A stretch of DNA of 51,275 nucleotides. Source: Leptospira ognonensis. Its GTDB lineage: Bacteria > Spirochaetota > Leptospiria > Leptospirales > Leptospiraceae. The notes under the pieces are model-generated. The model was given only the letters and a program-made list of their open reading frames with translations, was not told the DNA's origin and ran no database searches. The stretch's first letter is position 1. Every line of letters begins with the position of its first letter. Positions 43,219 through 51,275 of the stretch are shown one piece after another. The stretch lies in assembly GCF_004770745.1 (NCBI RefSeq), contig NZ_RQGD01000033.1, positions 1 through 51,275 of the forward strand, read 5' to 3'. The position numbers and the translations under genes were made by a program.

Positions 43219-44235
43219 CTAAAGATCGATGTCCTTTGAGATACCAATCTGAATGGTTGTGTTTTCGATTTTCTGTCGTATCGGATAAATTAGGTTCTCC
43301 GCAAGAGTTTTATTGATTGTATCCGTTGTGGCACTTACTGTCCTCGATGAAAGGATAGAAGTTACGACCAAATTCGTTCCAAATGGTGTTCCGATTTGTG
43401 TGAAAATGGTGTCTCTTTCCGCTGAAACAAAAATGCGAGTGCTATCGCTCACCCTCAAACTAGTTCCAAGTAAAAAACGATTTCCATGAGTTTTATAACT
43501 ACCCGAGGATCCGTCGACACGGTTAGAGACTCCGACTGTACCATTTGAGACTAAGTATCCTTCGCTGGAACTTGCGAGAGAGTATTTACCAGACGATTGG
43601 AATAGAACATTATTGAATAGCAAGCTGTCAAAATAGATGGTCAGATTAGGTGTTAGGTCATATTCCATTCCAAAACCGAGATAGCCTGAAGATTCTCTGC
43701 CTTGCACCGATTCCTTTCCTTGGATCAGTCCAAAATCAACTGTATCTGATATGATAATTGTTTTGTTGGCAGTTAAGGTTTGGTTGATCGAGCGATGTAC
43801 AAATTTTGGTATGACTCGAAAAGGTTCAAAGACGGAAATGACCGTACCAAATGTCAATTCTATTTGCTGCAGATTGGATTTGTAATTCAAATTTTCAATT
43901 TGAGTATCGTTGTATCGATTTGTAGGAAAACTACCTTTGAGGTTAGATAAACTTAGGCCAAATAAGAGATGTGTAAAAAGTGGATCTTTGAGAGATGCAT
44001 AATAATCTGCACCTAACCGGTATCCTGTCCCTCTGTTTTGATCTTTCCAATTTTCTTCGAGTAACTTCCAATAAACAAAACTTAGATCTTGATTTCTCTT
44101 CTCCCAGTCCGAATTGTAAATTCCTGAAACTCCTGCTAGCTTCAAGCGAAAGACGGATTTATCTAACTTTCCTGCTTGCGCGAAAACCGGCATGGAAAGG
44201 CCGATAGAAAGAAAAAAAAGCAAAATCGATTTCAT
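43219..44235 (-). CDS. Predicted outer-membrane beta-barrel protein
   Basis: 338 residues with Sec signal MKSILLFFLSIGLSMPVFAQA. The mature protein has many amphipathic strands with Gly/Tyr/Ser turns (GTGYRLGADYYASL, HLLFGLSLSNLKG, SGYLGFGMEYDLTPNLTIYFDSLLF, GNRFLLGTSLRVSDSTRIFVSAERD), as in barrels of about 12-14 strands. The last strand TTIQIGISKDIDL ends in Leu. No family I can name. It directly follows the APC permease gene on the same strand (about 10 bases), so they may be co-transcribed. Confidence 0.65.
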   Translation of the reverse strand: MKSILLFFLSIGLSMPVFAQAGKLDKSVFRLKLAGVSGIYNSDWEKRNQDLSFVYWKLLEENWKDQNRGTGYRLGADYYASLKDPLFTHLLFGLSLSNLKGSFPTNRYNDTQIENLNYKSNLQQIELTFGTVISVFEPFRVIPKFVHRSINQTLTANKTIIISDTVDFGLIQGKESVQGRESSGYLGFGMEYDLTPNLTIYFDSLLFNNVLFQSSGKYSLASSSEGYLVSNGTVGVSNRVDGSSGSYKTHGNRFLLGTSLRVSDSTRIFVSAERDTIFTQIGTPFGTNLVVTSILSSRTVSATTDTINKTLAENLIYPIRQKIENTTIQIGISKDIDL

Positions 44236-44244
44236 ACGTAAGCC

Positions 44245-45570
44245 TTAAGAAACAAGTTCCGTCTGTTTCTGTAATACGTTATTTCTATATTGAATGCCAT
44301 AGTATACAGGGATCGCAGACAGAGTGATCGATAGTCCCCAAATCGCATTCACAGGTTTTTCGATAAATAAGATGAGCATGACCGCAAGATTTGCAAAGAT
44401 GTAAAAAAAGATCGGCCAAGGATAAAATGGAATTTTGTAATCTGAAACGTATCCCAATTTTTCGAAGCGAAAAGGTGTAGCGGCCGTTAAGCAAGACAAA
44501 ATCAAAATAGAACAAGTAATCATGTATAGAAGTGATTCAATTTCCTTCACACAGAGAAAGAGGATGGCAATGGATGCTTGGAAAAAAATGGCTACATAAG
44601 GGCTTCTGTATTTAGCATGCACTTTGGCAAAGGATTCGATGAAAGCGCCGTCCCGTGCCATGGCAAAATAAACCCGACTCCCTCCGATCAAAATGGCCGA
44701 AAGTGATCCAAGGATGACCCAAGTAATAAAACCTGTCGTGAGTATCGAGAGATCCGTTCCAAATAACCTTTCAAAAGCTATGGCACCAATCCCATCCTTG
44801 CCCGACAGTTCATTGCTAGGTGCCGAAACTAAAAATAATATATTAAGAGCCAGATACAATCCAGTCACCATAAAACAAGCAGTGACAGCAGATCGAACCA
44901 GATTGCGTTCGGGAGATTTGACTTCTTCTGCCAAATAGGTAATCATATTCCAACCAAGATAAGAAAAAGAGACAGGTACGATACCTATCAGAATTTTAGA
45001 ATAGGAAGTAGAATCCAAAAAATTTGGCATCGGATTTGAGAACAAAAAAGTCCAGTTCGAGTTTCCAATCAAAAAGCCGAGGACGATAAAAAGAACAAGG
45101 CCGACGATTTTAATGACGGCAAATAAATTTTGTACGAGAACTGCTGATTTGATTCCAAAAAAATTTAAGACACTAAAGAAAAGGATTGGAAACACTCCAA
45201 TGACTGTGGCAGAGCTGATTTGTAAGTCAACACCAAGCACACGTAAGGTTTCAGAGGACCAATTTGGCAAGCTAGGAAATAAAATGAGGATGTACTTGCC
45301 AAAAGCAAGTGCAAGCACGGAGATACAGGCTGAAAAGTTAGTCAGTAGGGACGACCATCCGCTCATAAAAGCAAGGACTGGCGAGTATGCTACTTTTAAG
45401 TAAACGTAATCACCACCAGCAAAGGGAAGAAGCCGAGCTGCATATGCATAAGTGATTGAACCACATAACGCCAGAAAGCCTCCAAGCCCCCAGCAGATGA
45501 GCACAATCCAAGCATTTCCTGTTTCTTTGAGTAAAAATCCTGAGGTGAAAAAAATCCCAGATCCCACCAT
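44245..45570 (-). CDS. APC-superfamily amino acid permease (start probably further upstream)
   Basis: 441 residues from the ATG at 45570, with about twelve membrane helices. The N-terminal MVGSGIFFTSGFLL is the unwound part of helix 1 that binds substrate, so this ATG would delete half of that helix. The same frame is open upstream and reads LKRSLNTFDSISLLFSSMVGSGIFF, the normal family beginning; the only near-cognate start there is CTG at 45627 (giving 460 residues). Translation would then begin 2 bases from the stop of the preceding coiled-coil gene. The helix 6 motif (VPVSFSYLGWNMITYLAEEVKSPERNL) is typical of L-type/serine-threonine exchangers. Substrate unknown. Confidence 0.88.
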   Translation of the reverse strand: MVGSGIFFTSGFLLKETGNAWIVLICWGLGGFLALCGSITYAYAARLLPFAGGDYVYLKVAYSPVLAFMSGWSSLLTNFSACISVLALAFGKYILILFPSLPNWSSETLRVLGVDLQISSATVIGVFPILFFSVLNFFGIKSAVLVQNLFAVIKIVGLVLFIVLGFLIGNSNWTFLFSNPMPNFLDSTSYSKILIGIVPVSFSYLGWNMITYLAEEVKSPERNLVRSAVTACFMVTGLYLALNILFLVSAPSNELSGKDGIGAIAFERLFGTDLSILTTGFITWVILGSLSAILIGGSRVYFAMARDGAFIESFAKVHAKYRSPYVAIFFQASIAILFLCVKEIESLLYMITCSILILSCLTAATPFRFEKLGYVSDYKIPFYPWPIFFYIFANLAVMLILFIEKPVNAIWGLSITLSAIPVYYGIQYRNNVLQKQTELVS

Positions 45571-45629
45571 CGAAGAGAAGAGGAGGGATATCGAATCAAA
45601 TGTATTAAGACTTCTTTTAAGCTCCAGGC

Positions 45630-46169
45630 CTAACCGCCAAGCAGACGTTTTACTACGGATTCTGATAGAGGTTTTTGAGCCTGGGCAGAAAATGCGCCAA
45701 CTTTTCCCTTAAACTCTTCAGGATTTAACATCATGCCGAGAGAGAATATGTTTTCTCCTTCTACTTCCTTCTTTTTTAATTCATGAAGGAGGGCTTTGAT
45801 GGTTCCTTGTGATGCCGTGAGCGCTTCTTTTTTGTTGAAAGCATCTGCACTTTCCGATTCCAGTTCTGCAAAAAGAGGTTCATTTTCAAAAAGGATCTTT
45901 TTCAGATCTTCTTGGTTTGTTTCCACGTCTTCTAGGAGACCGCTTCTCGCTTGTTCCTTAGATAATTGCTTTTGTAATTCCGTCAGTCGGTTCTGAATGT
46001 TGTGGTATTGGATGGGAAGGCTGACAGCGAAATCGGATTTTGATTCCAGGGGAGCGGCTTGTTGGCTTTGGGTGCGAGGGGATGTAGAATTTTCTACATC
46101 TTTGGCATCTTTTTTGTCCTGAACGAATCTTTCCGCAGAGTTGAGAAGACGATTGAGTCGAACATCCAT
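45630..46169 (-). CDS. Coiled-coil cytoplasmic protein, function unknown
   Basis: 179 residues from the ATG at 46169, which has a GTAAGGA ribosome site; an upstream GTG start adds eight residues. No signal or membrane segment. A polar, Ser/Gln-rich linker (about 25-50) leads to long charged helices (YHNIQNRLTELQKQLSKEQARSGLLEDV; DAFNKKEALTASQGTIKALLHELKKKEVEGE), then a short C-terminal FSLGMMLNPEEFKGKVG segment. Helix-linker-helix layout is seen in small scaffold or chaperone-like proteins, but I recognise no family. First gene before the permease; both probably share a transcript. Confidence 0.65.
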   Translation of the reverse strand: MDVRLNRLLNSAERFVQDKKDAKDVENSTSPRTQSQQAAPLESKSDFAVSLPIQYHNIQNRLTELQKQLSKEQARSGLLEDVETNQEDLKKILFENEPLFAELESESADAFNKKEALTASQGTIKALLHELKKKEVEGENIFSLGMMLNPEEFKGKVGAFSAQAQKPLSESVVKRLLGG

Positions 46170-46349
46170 GTCCTTACCTTCCTTAAGCAGCACCCTTATG
46201 TCTCACAGCTGGGCATGCCATTTTTCTGATACTACCCTTCTATGATCGGTCTAGGTGCACAGAAAAAATATACATTTTTTGTAAAAAATGTAAAGTATTA
46301 TTAAAGTTGACTTTGGATTTTGTTTCCGCATTCCTAGAGGGAAACAAAT

Positions 46350-47315
46350 ATGGAAAGAAACCAAATCCTTCTCTTTCTCACCTTCCTCCTTACTTTTGTC
46401 GCCACCTTACTAGGAATTGTACATGTCGTAACTGACAGTAGCACCTCTAAATTCTCCTCTGGCACCGGTGGTGGTTTATTCCAATCAAGTGAAATCGGCG
46501 CGGTGGTGATCAAACTTACGGGTGAAATCCACTCGGGCGAGTCCTCTTTTGATTCTGTAGGCGCTGACACGGTTCTGCAAGAACTGCGCGATTTAGAGAA
46601 TGATGCGAATGTCAAGGGCATCCTCATTGAGATCAATTCTCCAGGCGGAACTGTAGCGGCTTCTCAAGAAATTTTCAATGAACTGATGCATCTGCGAAAG
46701 ACCAAAAAAATCGTAGTTTCAATGAAGGATGTCGCAGCCTCGGGAGGCTATTACATAGCGGCAGCATCCGACTATATTTTAGCAGAAAATGGGACCATCA
46801 CAGGATCCATTGGTGTCATCTCCTTTAGTCCGAATTTTAAAGGTTTGATGGATAAATACGGAGTCGCAGTCCGAACTTACAAAGCCGGCAAATATAAAGA
46901 TATGTATTCCCCGTTTCGCGATGCAACTTCCGAAGAGGACGAGATCATCAATAAACAACTCCAAGACACCTACCGAAAGTTTGTTGAAGATGTGGCTCGT
47001 GGGCGAAACAAAACTGTAAAATCCATAGAAGAACTCGCAGAAGGTAAAATCTATACGGGAGAGGATGCATTCCGCAATAAGCTAGTGGATGATATTGGTG
47101 GTCGTAGGGAAGCACATGCTAAATTGTCAGAACTCTGTCAATACGAAGGACTGATCCCTTTATTTGAAAAGGAAATATCTCCATTTGATAAGTTTCTTAC
47201 GAATTTTGGTGTCATGTTTCAAGGTAGTGCACCCCACTCAAAGAAAATTAGCCTACTTCTATCCTCACCTGTTCTTGTAATGCTGCCTACATGGTTAGGT
47301 AAATTGAATCTATGA
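46350..47315 (+). CDS. sppA: Signal peptide peptidase SppA (S49)
   Basis: 321 residues, the short SppA form with one N-terminal anchor helix (residues 6-28). A Ser/Lys protease that degrades cleaved signal peptides in the membrane. Nucleophile S131 lies in [14 protein letters not shown]; the general-base Lys is K183 in [20 protein letters not shown] (96-103) is the oxyanion-loop motif. The strong GAGGGA ribosome site supports the ATG. The stop overlaps the next start (ATGA), placing sppA first in the operon sppA-membrane protein-surE. Confidence 0.95.
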   Translation: MERNQILLFLTFLLTFVATLLGIVHVVTDSSTSKFSSGTGGGLFQSSEIGAVVIKLTGEIHSGESSFDSVGADTVLQELRDLENDANVKGILIEINSPGGTVAASQEIFNELMHLRKTKKIVVSMKDVAASGGYYIAAASDYILAENGTITGSIGVISFSPNFKGLMDKYGVAVRTYKAGKYKDMYSPFRDATSEEDEIINKQLQDTYRKFVEDVARGRNKTVKSIEELAEGKIYTGEDAFRNKLVDDIGGRREAHAKLSELCQYEGLIPLFEKEISPFDKFLTNFGVMFQGSAPHSKKISLLLSSPVLVMLPTWLGKLNL

Positions 47316-47920
47316 GAGATTTGGTTTATGATGTAGTCGACTTACTCGAAATTCTATTTTTAGAACCGTTTCGATATCTGGATGAGATGAAGGAAATTCC
47401 GTTTGCAAGAAAACAATTCAGCAATTGGCTATTTTCGATTTTAGGATCGCTCAGCATTTCAACGGGAATGAGTCTGTTAACTCCTCCCTACACGATTGCA
47501 AGCGTTGGTTTTTTAATCTTTGGTTTTTTTGCCAATCTAATTGTGATGCGATTTTTTCCCTTCATCCTTTGTGTTGTCTTAGACTTTTATGCTCAGCGAA
47601 AGGGGAGAGCGGCAAAGGTTACCACTCTTCTAAGCTTTGCTCGTCATTCTGTATTGCTGTTTGCCCTTTTTGCTCCTCTTGCTCTCATCATGGTAAGTTC
47701 AGGAGTTTACGGGAGAGGATATGGGTTGCTTTTACTTTTTATTATGATTTTACTTTACGCGATATTTGTCGGTCGTGGCGTTAAATACATTTACGATCTG
47801 AAAGATAGGGATGCATTTCAATTTACTTATTATTCTTTGATGATCACAGCTGGATTTCCGATTCTATTTAACATTTATACGGCAACTACGATCTTACAAT
47901 CCCTTTCCGGGAGTTTTTAA
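47312..47920 (+). CDS. Integral membrane protein, Yip1-like
   Basis: 202 residues with about five membrane helices (residues 40-57, 62-85, 108-130, 135-152 and 172-195). The N-terminal segment ([30 protein letters not shown]) precedes helix 1. The arrangement is like bacterial Yip1-domain proteins, but no motif is diagnostic. Both ends are tightly packed: its ATG overlaps the sppA stop and the surE TTG starts at the base after its stop. Co-translation with sppA and surE suggests a linked membrane-maintenance role (inference). Confidence 0.8.
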   Translation: MRDLVYDVVDLLEILFLEPFRYLDEMKEIPFARKQFSNWLFSILGSLSISTGMSLLTPPYTIASVGFLIFGFFANLIVMRFFPFILCVVLDFYAQRKGRAAKVTTLLSFARHSVLLFALFAPLALIMVSSGVYGRGYGLLLLFIMILLYAIFVGRGVKYIYDLKDRDAFQFTYYSLMITAGFPILFNIYTATTILQSLSGSF

Positions 47921-48664
47921 TTGAATCTTTTGATTACAAACGATGATGGAATTTCGTCAGACGGAATCAAGGCACTCGAAAAAGAACTTGGTAAAAATCA
48001 TAATACGTATCTTATCGCGCCGCTGAAAGAGCGTTCGGTGACTTCTATGGCATTAACGATCTTTCAGTCCATGCGAGTGGAAAAGGTCAATGACAATCAC
48101 TATATCGCAGATGGATTTCCTGCGGACTGTGTCAATATCGGCTTATACGCAGAAATATTTCCAAAAATAGATTTTGTCATTTCAGGTGTTAATAGAGGTG
48201 TTAACATGGGTTATGATATGCATTATTCTGGTACGGTTGGGGCTGCTAAACACGGGGCTTTACACGGTCTTCCCAGCCTCGCTGTAAGCTCTGGAAGGAT
48301 CGATCCAGAAGATGGCTACGAGAGAGAAGCAAAATTAGTGAATGAGTTCCTTTCGTTATATGCATCCAAAATTAAGCCTTCAGAAGTATGGAACTTAAAT
48401 TTTCCTCCTGACATCGCAGGAAACGGTGGCTTGGACCAATTGGTATTCACAAAACTTGGTCGTAGGCGTTATACGGAAAAGTATGATAAAAAATCAATCA
48501 TCGGTGGTGTTAGCGAGTTCCAATTGAATGGAAGTCTTCTCGGGCATGACATGGAGGCAGGTACTGATTTTGAGGCCTATAACTTAGGGAAGATACCAGT
48601 AACTCCTTTGCAGTTAGATCTCACTGAGTTCTCGAGATTGCAAGAGTTGAAGTCTCATTCGTAA
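47921..48664 (+). CDS. surE: 5'/3'-nucleotidase SurE
   Basis: 247 residues, the usual length. Metal-dependent phosphatase of nucleoside monophosphates, linked to stationary-phase survival and repair. Starts at TTG, fixed by the invariant N-terminal LLITNDDGISSDGI (metal-binding Asp 8 and Asp 9). Other signatures: APLKERSVTSMALT (Ser of the active site), DFVISGVNRGVNMG (conserved Asn) and YSGTVGAAKHGALHGLPSLAVS. The stop codon of the upstream membrane gene immediately precedes the TTG, so it depends on translational coupling. Confidence 0.97.
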   Translation: MNLLITNDDGISSDGIKALEKELGKNHNTYLIAPLKERSVTSMALTIFQSMRVEKVNDNHYIADGFPADCVNIGLYAEIFPKIDFVISGVNRGVNMGYDMHYSGTVGAAKHGALHGLPSLAVSSGRIDPEDGYEREAKLVNEFLSLYASKIKPSEVWNLNFPPDIAGNGGLDQLVFTKLGRRRYTEKYDKKSIIGGVSEFQLNGSLLGHDMEAGTDFEAYNLGKIPVTPLQLDLTEFSRLQELKSHS

Positions 48665-48707
48665 TAGACGAAAGAAATTTAATATCTCAGACTGTCTAAT
48701 ACTTAGA

Positions 48708-49754
48708 ATGAATTTACATATCATAAATAAACTTTCGTTAGCTTGTCTTATTGGCTTTGGCATTTTTACCAATTGCTCATCCAAGAAAGAGAAATCTCTT
48801 TTCGATCAATTGATTGACGTTTCAGGTTATACTTTGATGAATACTACTTCTAGATGTCAGATCTCCTCTGCAAATAATACGAATTATTTCGCGTCAGGAG
48901 CAGTAGCAACGGAAACGTCCACGGTGGTAGATAGGATCAATGCAGATCTGCCAAACGCAGGTAATGTCGAAATTTATTATCCTCGAGGAACCTCCGTTGG
49001 TTTACCTGTTGTAGTGATGTTTCCTGGTGGAAATGTCCATGGATCGTTTTATTCACGTTATGCGTCTAGGATTGCTGCAGAAGGATATGTCGTCTATATA
49101 CCGAATCGATGCACGATATTTTTTACGCAATGGTTTTTGAAACCATCTTCTGCTGCAGGGAATGAAGTTTATGCCTTCGCAAAGTCTCAAAATATGGATT
49201 CATCCTCGCCCTTATTTGGACGTTTGGATCCGGAAAAAATCGCATATCTTGGACATTCCCTTGGTGGGGTTACAGCACTCTATGCTTTGAATGGAATATG
49301 CCAATTTCCCTTTTGCGATTCAGGTTCGGCACTTTTAAGCCAAGTTAAGGTAGCCGTTCTCTATGGAGCGGGATTGGCCGACCAATTGGACAGCTCAAAG
49401 ATCATACTCGATTCTTCGGGAAAGGCAGTGCCTGTTGGCTACTTGTATGGTAGCCTTGATTCTGCGTTTCCGCCAAAAGATGTCCAAACCAGTTACGCTA
49501 ACTATAAAGCCAGTAAATATCTTGTGGAATTTGAAGGAGCAAATCACTATAACATTACCGATGTGAACGCTCCTTTCGGCGCGAATCCGGAAAAAAGTAC
49601 GAGTGTACTATCACAAGACGCAGGTATCACATCCATTGCACAGATCACAGTATTGTTTTTAAATGGATATATAAAAACAAATCAGGCAGATATTTTTAAA
49701 TTGATAAGAAATGCTACCGGTGTGACGGGAGTCACAGTTACATCCTCTCCATAA
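48708..49754 (+). CDS. Lipoprotein alpha/beta hydrolase
   Basis: 348 residues with lipobox FTNC (Cys 23) after a hydrophobic signal. The mature domain is an alpha/beta hydrolase of the PAF-acetylhydrolase/chlorophyllase-like type: VVMFPGGNVHGSFYSRYASRIAAEGYVVYIPN (oxyanion region), the nucleophile elbow YLGHSLGG (Ser about residue 184), an Asp in YGSLDSAFPP and a His in FEGANHYN. All triad residues are present. Two Cys pairs (CQFPFC and others) may be oxidised. It is probably anchored in a membrane and cleaves an ester; substrate unknown. Follows surE after 43 bases. Confidence 0.85.
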   Translation: MNLHIINKLSLACLIGFGIFTNCSSKKEKSLFDQLIDVSGYTLMNTTSRCQISSANNTNYFASGAVATETSTVVDRINADLPNAGNVEIYYPRGTSVGLPVVVMFPGGNVHGSFYSRYASRIAAEGYVVYIPNRCTIFFTQWFLKPSSAAGNEVYAFAKSQNMDSSSPLFGRLDPEKIAYLGHSLGGVTALYALNGICQFPFCDSGSALLSQVKVAVLYGAGLADQLDSSKIILDSSGKAVPVGYLYGSLDSAFPPKDVQTSYANYKASKYLVEFEGANHYNITDVNAPFGANPEKSTSVLSQDAGITSIAQITVLFLNGYIKTNQADIFKLIRNATGVTGVTVTSSP

Positions 49755-49779
49755 CCGTAAGAATATAAAGGAAACGTCG

Positions 49780-50451
49780 ATGCCAGATCAAATTGAATAC
49801 TTATCGTATATGAATAAAGGAAATTATGCGATGGCATTGACCTTGCTTGATACAGAGATCAACAAGTCACCAGACGATCCAGTTTTGTATTATAATTTTG
49901 CACTTTGCTGCTTTCAGACAAAAAACTTTAAAAAATGCGTCCAAATACTATCAGAAGTTAGTGGTAGGTATCCGAAGTTCATCGAAATGGACAATGTATA
50001 CCGATTGAAAGTATTTGCATTGATAGAAATGAAAGAATGGGAACATGCAGAAAGTTTGATCAAAGAAAGACTATTGTTTTCAGTGGATGATCCTAAACTA
50101 CTCTCTTTCCTTGCACATATTTATGAATACACGCATAAACTTGACGAGGCTATCGATGTGCATCGTCGCATCTTAAAGGCCAATCCAGATTATAAAAATA
50201 GTCTCAATTCCCTTGGTTATCTATTGGCACTCAAGGATCATATGACTGAGGAAGAACGAAAAGAAGCTGTCGCATGTTTAAAAAAAGTATTGGAGCTTGA
50301 GCCAAACCACCCAGCGTATCTAGATTCCTTTGGTTTCCTTTTGCAAAAGGCGGGAAATACAGAAGCAGCTTGGAAAGCCTTTCAAAAAGGCCTGAAGTTA
50401 AACCCAAACCATCCCGTTCTTTTGGAACGATTGAAGAACTTGCGAAAATAA
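49780..50451 (+). CDS. TPR-repeat protein
   Basis: 223 cytoplasmic residues, nearly all TPR helices: YMNKGNYAMALTLLDTEINK, VLYYNFALCCFQTKNFKKCVQIL, HIYEYTHKLDEAIDVHRRILKANPDY, SLGYLLALKDH..., FLLQKAGNTEAAWKAFQKGLKLNPNHP. At least five repeats; no other domain and no signal peptide. A good AAAGGAAA ribosome site. It probably acts as a binding scaffold; partner unknown. Last protein gene before the tRNA cluster. Confidence 0.9.
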   Translation: MPDQIEYLSYMNKGNYAMALTLLDTEINKSPDDPVLYYNFALCCFQTKNFKKCVQILSEVSGRYPKFIEMDNVYRLKVFALIEMKEWEHAESLIKERLLFSVDDPKLLSFLAHIYEYTHKLDEAIDVHRRILKANPDYKNSLNSLGYLLALKDHMTEEERKEAVACLKKVLELEPNHPAYLDSFGFLLQKAGNTEAAWKAFQKGLKLNPNHPVLLERLKNLRK

Positions 50452-50510
50452 ATCCCCGTTTTGTTGACAGTACCCCTTTGCCCAAAAAACTGGAAAATCA
50501 GAACTTCATT

Positions 50511-50582
50511 CGGGATGTAGCGCAGTGGTAGCGCATCTGTTTTGGGTACAGAGGGTCGCAGGTTCAAATCCTGTCATCCCGA
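50511..50582 (+). tRNA. tRNA-Pro (TGG)
   Basis: A full cloverleaf of 72 bases: acceptor CGGGATG / CATCCCG, D arm GCGC / GCGC, anticodon stem TCTGT / ACAGA with loop TTTGGGT (anticodon TGG), T arm GCAGG-TTCAAAT-CCTGT, discriminator A. The CCA end is not encoded. Confidence 0.95.
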
Positions 50583-50598
50583 ATCAATTGTTCTATCT

Positions 50599-50672
50599 GA
50601 CCCGGTAGCTCAGCTGGATAGAGCAACTGCCTTCTAAGCCGTTGGTCGGGGGTTCGAATCCCTCTCGGGTCA
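50599..50672 (+). tRNA. tRNA-Arg (TCT)
   Basis: A cloverleaf of 74 bases: acceptor GACCCGG / TCGGGTC, D arm GCTC / GAGC, anticodon loop CTTCTAA (anticodon TCT), T arm GGGGG-TTCGAAT-CCCTC. The anticodon stem ACTGC / GCCGT has a T-C mismatch at pair 29-41, where GCAGT would be expected. No encoded CCA. Confidence 0.93.
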
Positions 50673-50688
50673 AGTCTAGTAATGAAAC

Positions 50689-50761
50689 GGTGGATGTAGT
50701 TCAGCGGTAGAGCCCTGGTTTGTGGTACCAGTCGTCGCGGGTTCGAATCCCGTCATCCACC
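50689..50761 (+). tRNA. tRNA-His (GTG)
   Basis: Acceptor GTGGATG / CATCCAC with the extra 5' G (50689) that pairs with discriminator C (50761), a tRNA-His hallmark. Anticodon loop TTGTGGT (anticodon GTG), stem CTGGT / ACCAG, T arm GCGGG-TTCGAAT-CCCGT. No encoded CCA. Part of its 3' end is repeated 400 bases downstream. Confidence 0.95.
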
Positions 50762-50805
50762 CACCCATTCAAATTTCAAAATCCCTTATTATAGAAAAAT
50801 AGAAA

Positions 50806-50910
50806 TGCAAATACCCATGCGCGTCACTCGCGCCTGTCTCGCACTCCTGCTCGAATGGCGCGCTCAAGCCATCCTTGGCTCCGCTCCCGTTACGCGCATG
50901 GTTATTTGCA
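50806..50910. repeat. MITE-like palindromic element after tRNA-His
   Basis: Terminal inverted repeats of 19 bp with one mismatch: TGCAAATACCCATGCGCGT (50806-50824) and ACGCGCATGGTTATTTGCA (50892-50910). The arms continue imperfectly outwards (AAATTTCAAAATCCC on the left, GGGATTTTGGAATTTT on the right), so a palindrome of about 170-180 bp can form. The GC-rich centre contains the 29-bp segment repeated in inverted orientation at the window end. No open frame. Confidence 0.7.
50837..50865. repeat. Left arm of a 29-bp inverted repeat
   Basis: From TCTCGCACTCCTGCTCG to GGCGCGCTC. Its exact reverse complement occupies the last 29 bases of the window (51247-51275), and similarity extends about 15 bases further on the inner side. 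A truncated match (CTGTCTCGCACTCCT) lies at 25768. Confidence 0.9.
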
Positions 50911-51019
50911 AATCCTTAAAAATAGATTCTGGGATTTTGGAATTTTCATTTAAATCCTAATGTTAGTTTATTTAAAGAAGGACAAGGGGTTCGAACGATT
51001 TTTTGTGAGAGTTCGAGTA

Positions 51020-51051
51020 GTCACTTTGGCAAGTCACCTTGCCTAAGTGAC
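51020..51051. repeat. Strong hairpin in repeat region
   Basis: Arms GTCACTTTGGCAAG (51020-51033) and CTTGCCTAAGTGAC (51038-51051), a 14-bp stem with one mismatch and a 4-base loop. No U-run follows. It is part of the non-coding stretch downstream of tRNA-His. Confidence 0.7.
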
Positions 51052-51143
51052 GTTAAGCGAGAACGACCGAGCACAAGGATGTGCGAGGCCACAAAAAAGA
51101 CGGCCTGGAGTGAGTTCGACCTGGACGGGAGAACCACGTAAGG

Positions 51144-51173
51144 CGAATCCCGTCATCCACCCACCGATTCAAA
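51144..51173 (+). repeat. Displaced copy of the tRNA-His 3' end
   Basis: Thirty bases (CGAATCCCGTCATCCAC and the flank CCACCgATTCAAA) match 50744-50773, the T-loop to acceptor end of tRNA-His and its flank, with one mismatch. The offset is exactly 400 bases. The rest of the tRNA is absent here. Confidence 0.85.
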
Positions 51174-51246
51174 ATCTAAAATTCTGGTAACTAAATAGGG
51201 TGCTTCTAACAAAGAGGACGGAACGGATGCGAAGCCAGGGATGGCG

Positions 51247-51275
51247 GAGCGCGCCATTCGAGCAGGAGTGCGAGA
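51247..51275. repeat. Right arm of the 29-bp inverted repeat (window end)
   Basis: Exact reverse complement of 50837-50865, ending at the last base of the window. Sequence beyond the window may extend the arm. Confidence 0.9.

Noticed and set aside
43219..44235. Assignment to a named porin family
   Set aside because: Beta-barrel character is visible but no family motif, and the last residue is not aromatic.

Overview
The window reads as a chromosomal segment of a Leptospira-type spirochaete, most likely a saprophytic or environmental clade. The base composition is AT-rich. Many secreted proteins have relaxed spirochaetal lipoboxes (FNQC, TEAC, SQC, TNC, AIGC). There are Leptospira-style lipoproteins carrying DUF1554, DUF1565, NHL, SBBP and IPT/TIG domains, a 7TMR-DISM signalling receptor, single scattered tRNA genes, and short GC-rich dispersed repeats between genes. 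The organism assignment is inference from protein character; no marker such as rRNA is present.

Left part (1-13 kb): a short AlkD-like glycosylase, a seven-repeat beta-propeller lipoprotein, a histidine-kinase remnant, two small Cys-rich exported proteins, a GC-richer membrane class III adenylyl cyclase, small membrane and secreted proteins, a Ser/Thr-rich lipoprotein whose start is frameshifted, a YdeI/OmdA-type protein, and two more large lipoproteins.

Middle (13-32.7 kb): a two-gene unit (GNAT-like protein plus TetR regulator) with a palindromic operator placed between the -35 and -10 boxes; a protein with two cyclic-nucleotide-binding domains; an orphan histidine kinase; a run of propeller and Ig-like lipoproteins; a lipoprotein methyltransferase; a TPR-M23 peptidase; a degenerate HD-GYP protein; and a vapBC-type toxin-antitoxin pair. 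Among these lie several decayed genes: a zeta-toxin-like ATPase, a second mreB tail, a glycerophosphodiesterase, an outer-membrane protein, a restriction enzyme N-terminus and a GIY-YIG nuclease. Dispersed repeats sit next to several of them. This is the plastic part of the window.

Right part (32.7-51.3 kb): compact and conserved. It holds mreB with its own terminator; ppx/gppA translationally coupled to a 7TM-SpoIIE phosphatase, then an MFS transporter; bcp-pepA (overlapping); a NhaP-type antiporter; an outer-membrane protein; a coiled-coil protein followed by an APC permease; sppA, a membrane protein and surE in one tight operon; a lipoprotein hydrolase; a TPR protein; and tRNA-Pro, tRNA-Arg and tRNA-His. 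After tRNA-His the window ends in palindromic repeats and a displaced copy of the tRNA-His 3' end.

Functional threads: cAMP signalling (cyclase plus a cNMP-binding protein with no DNA-binding domain), polyphosphate/(p)ppGpp and phosphatase signalling (Ppx/GppA with the 7TM-SpoIIE protein), and a large surface-lipoprotein repertoire built on a common N-terminal module with varied repeat domains. No CRISPR array, rRNA, intact transposase or prophage was recognised.
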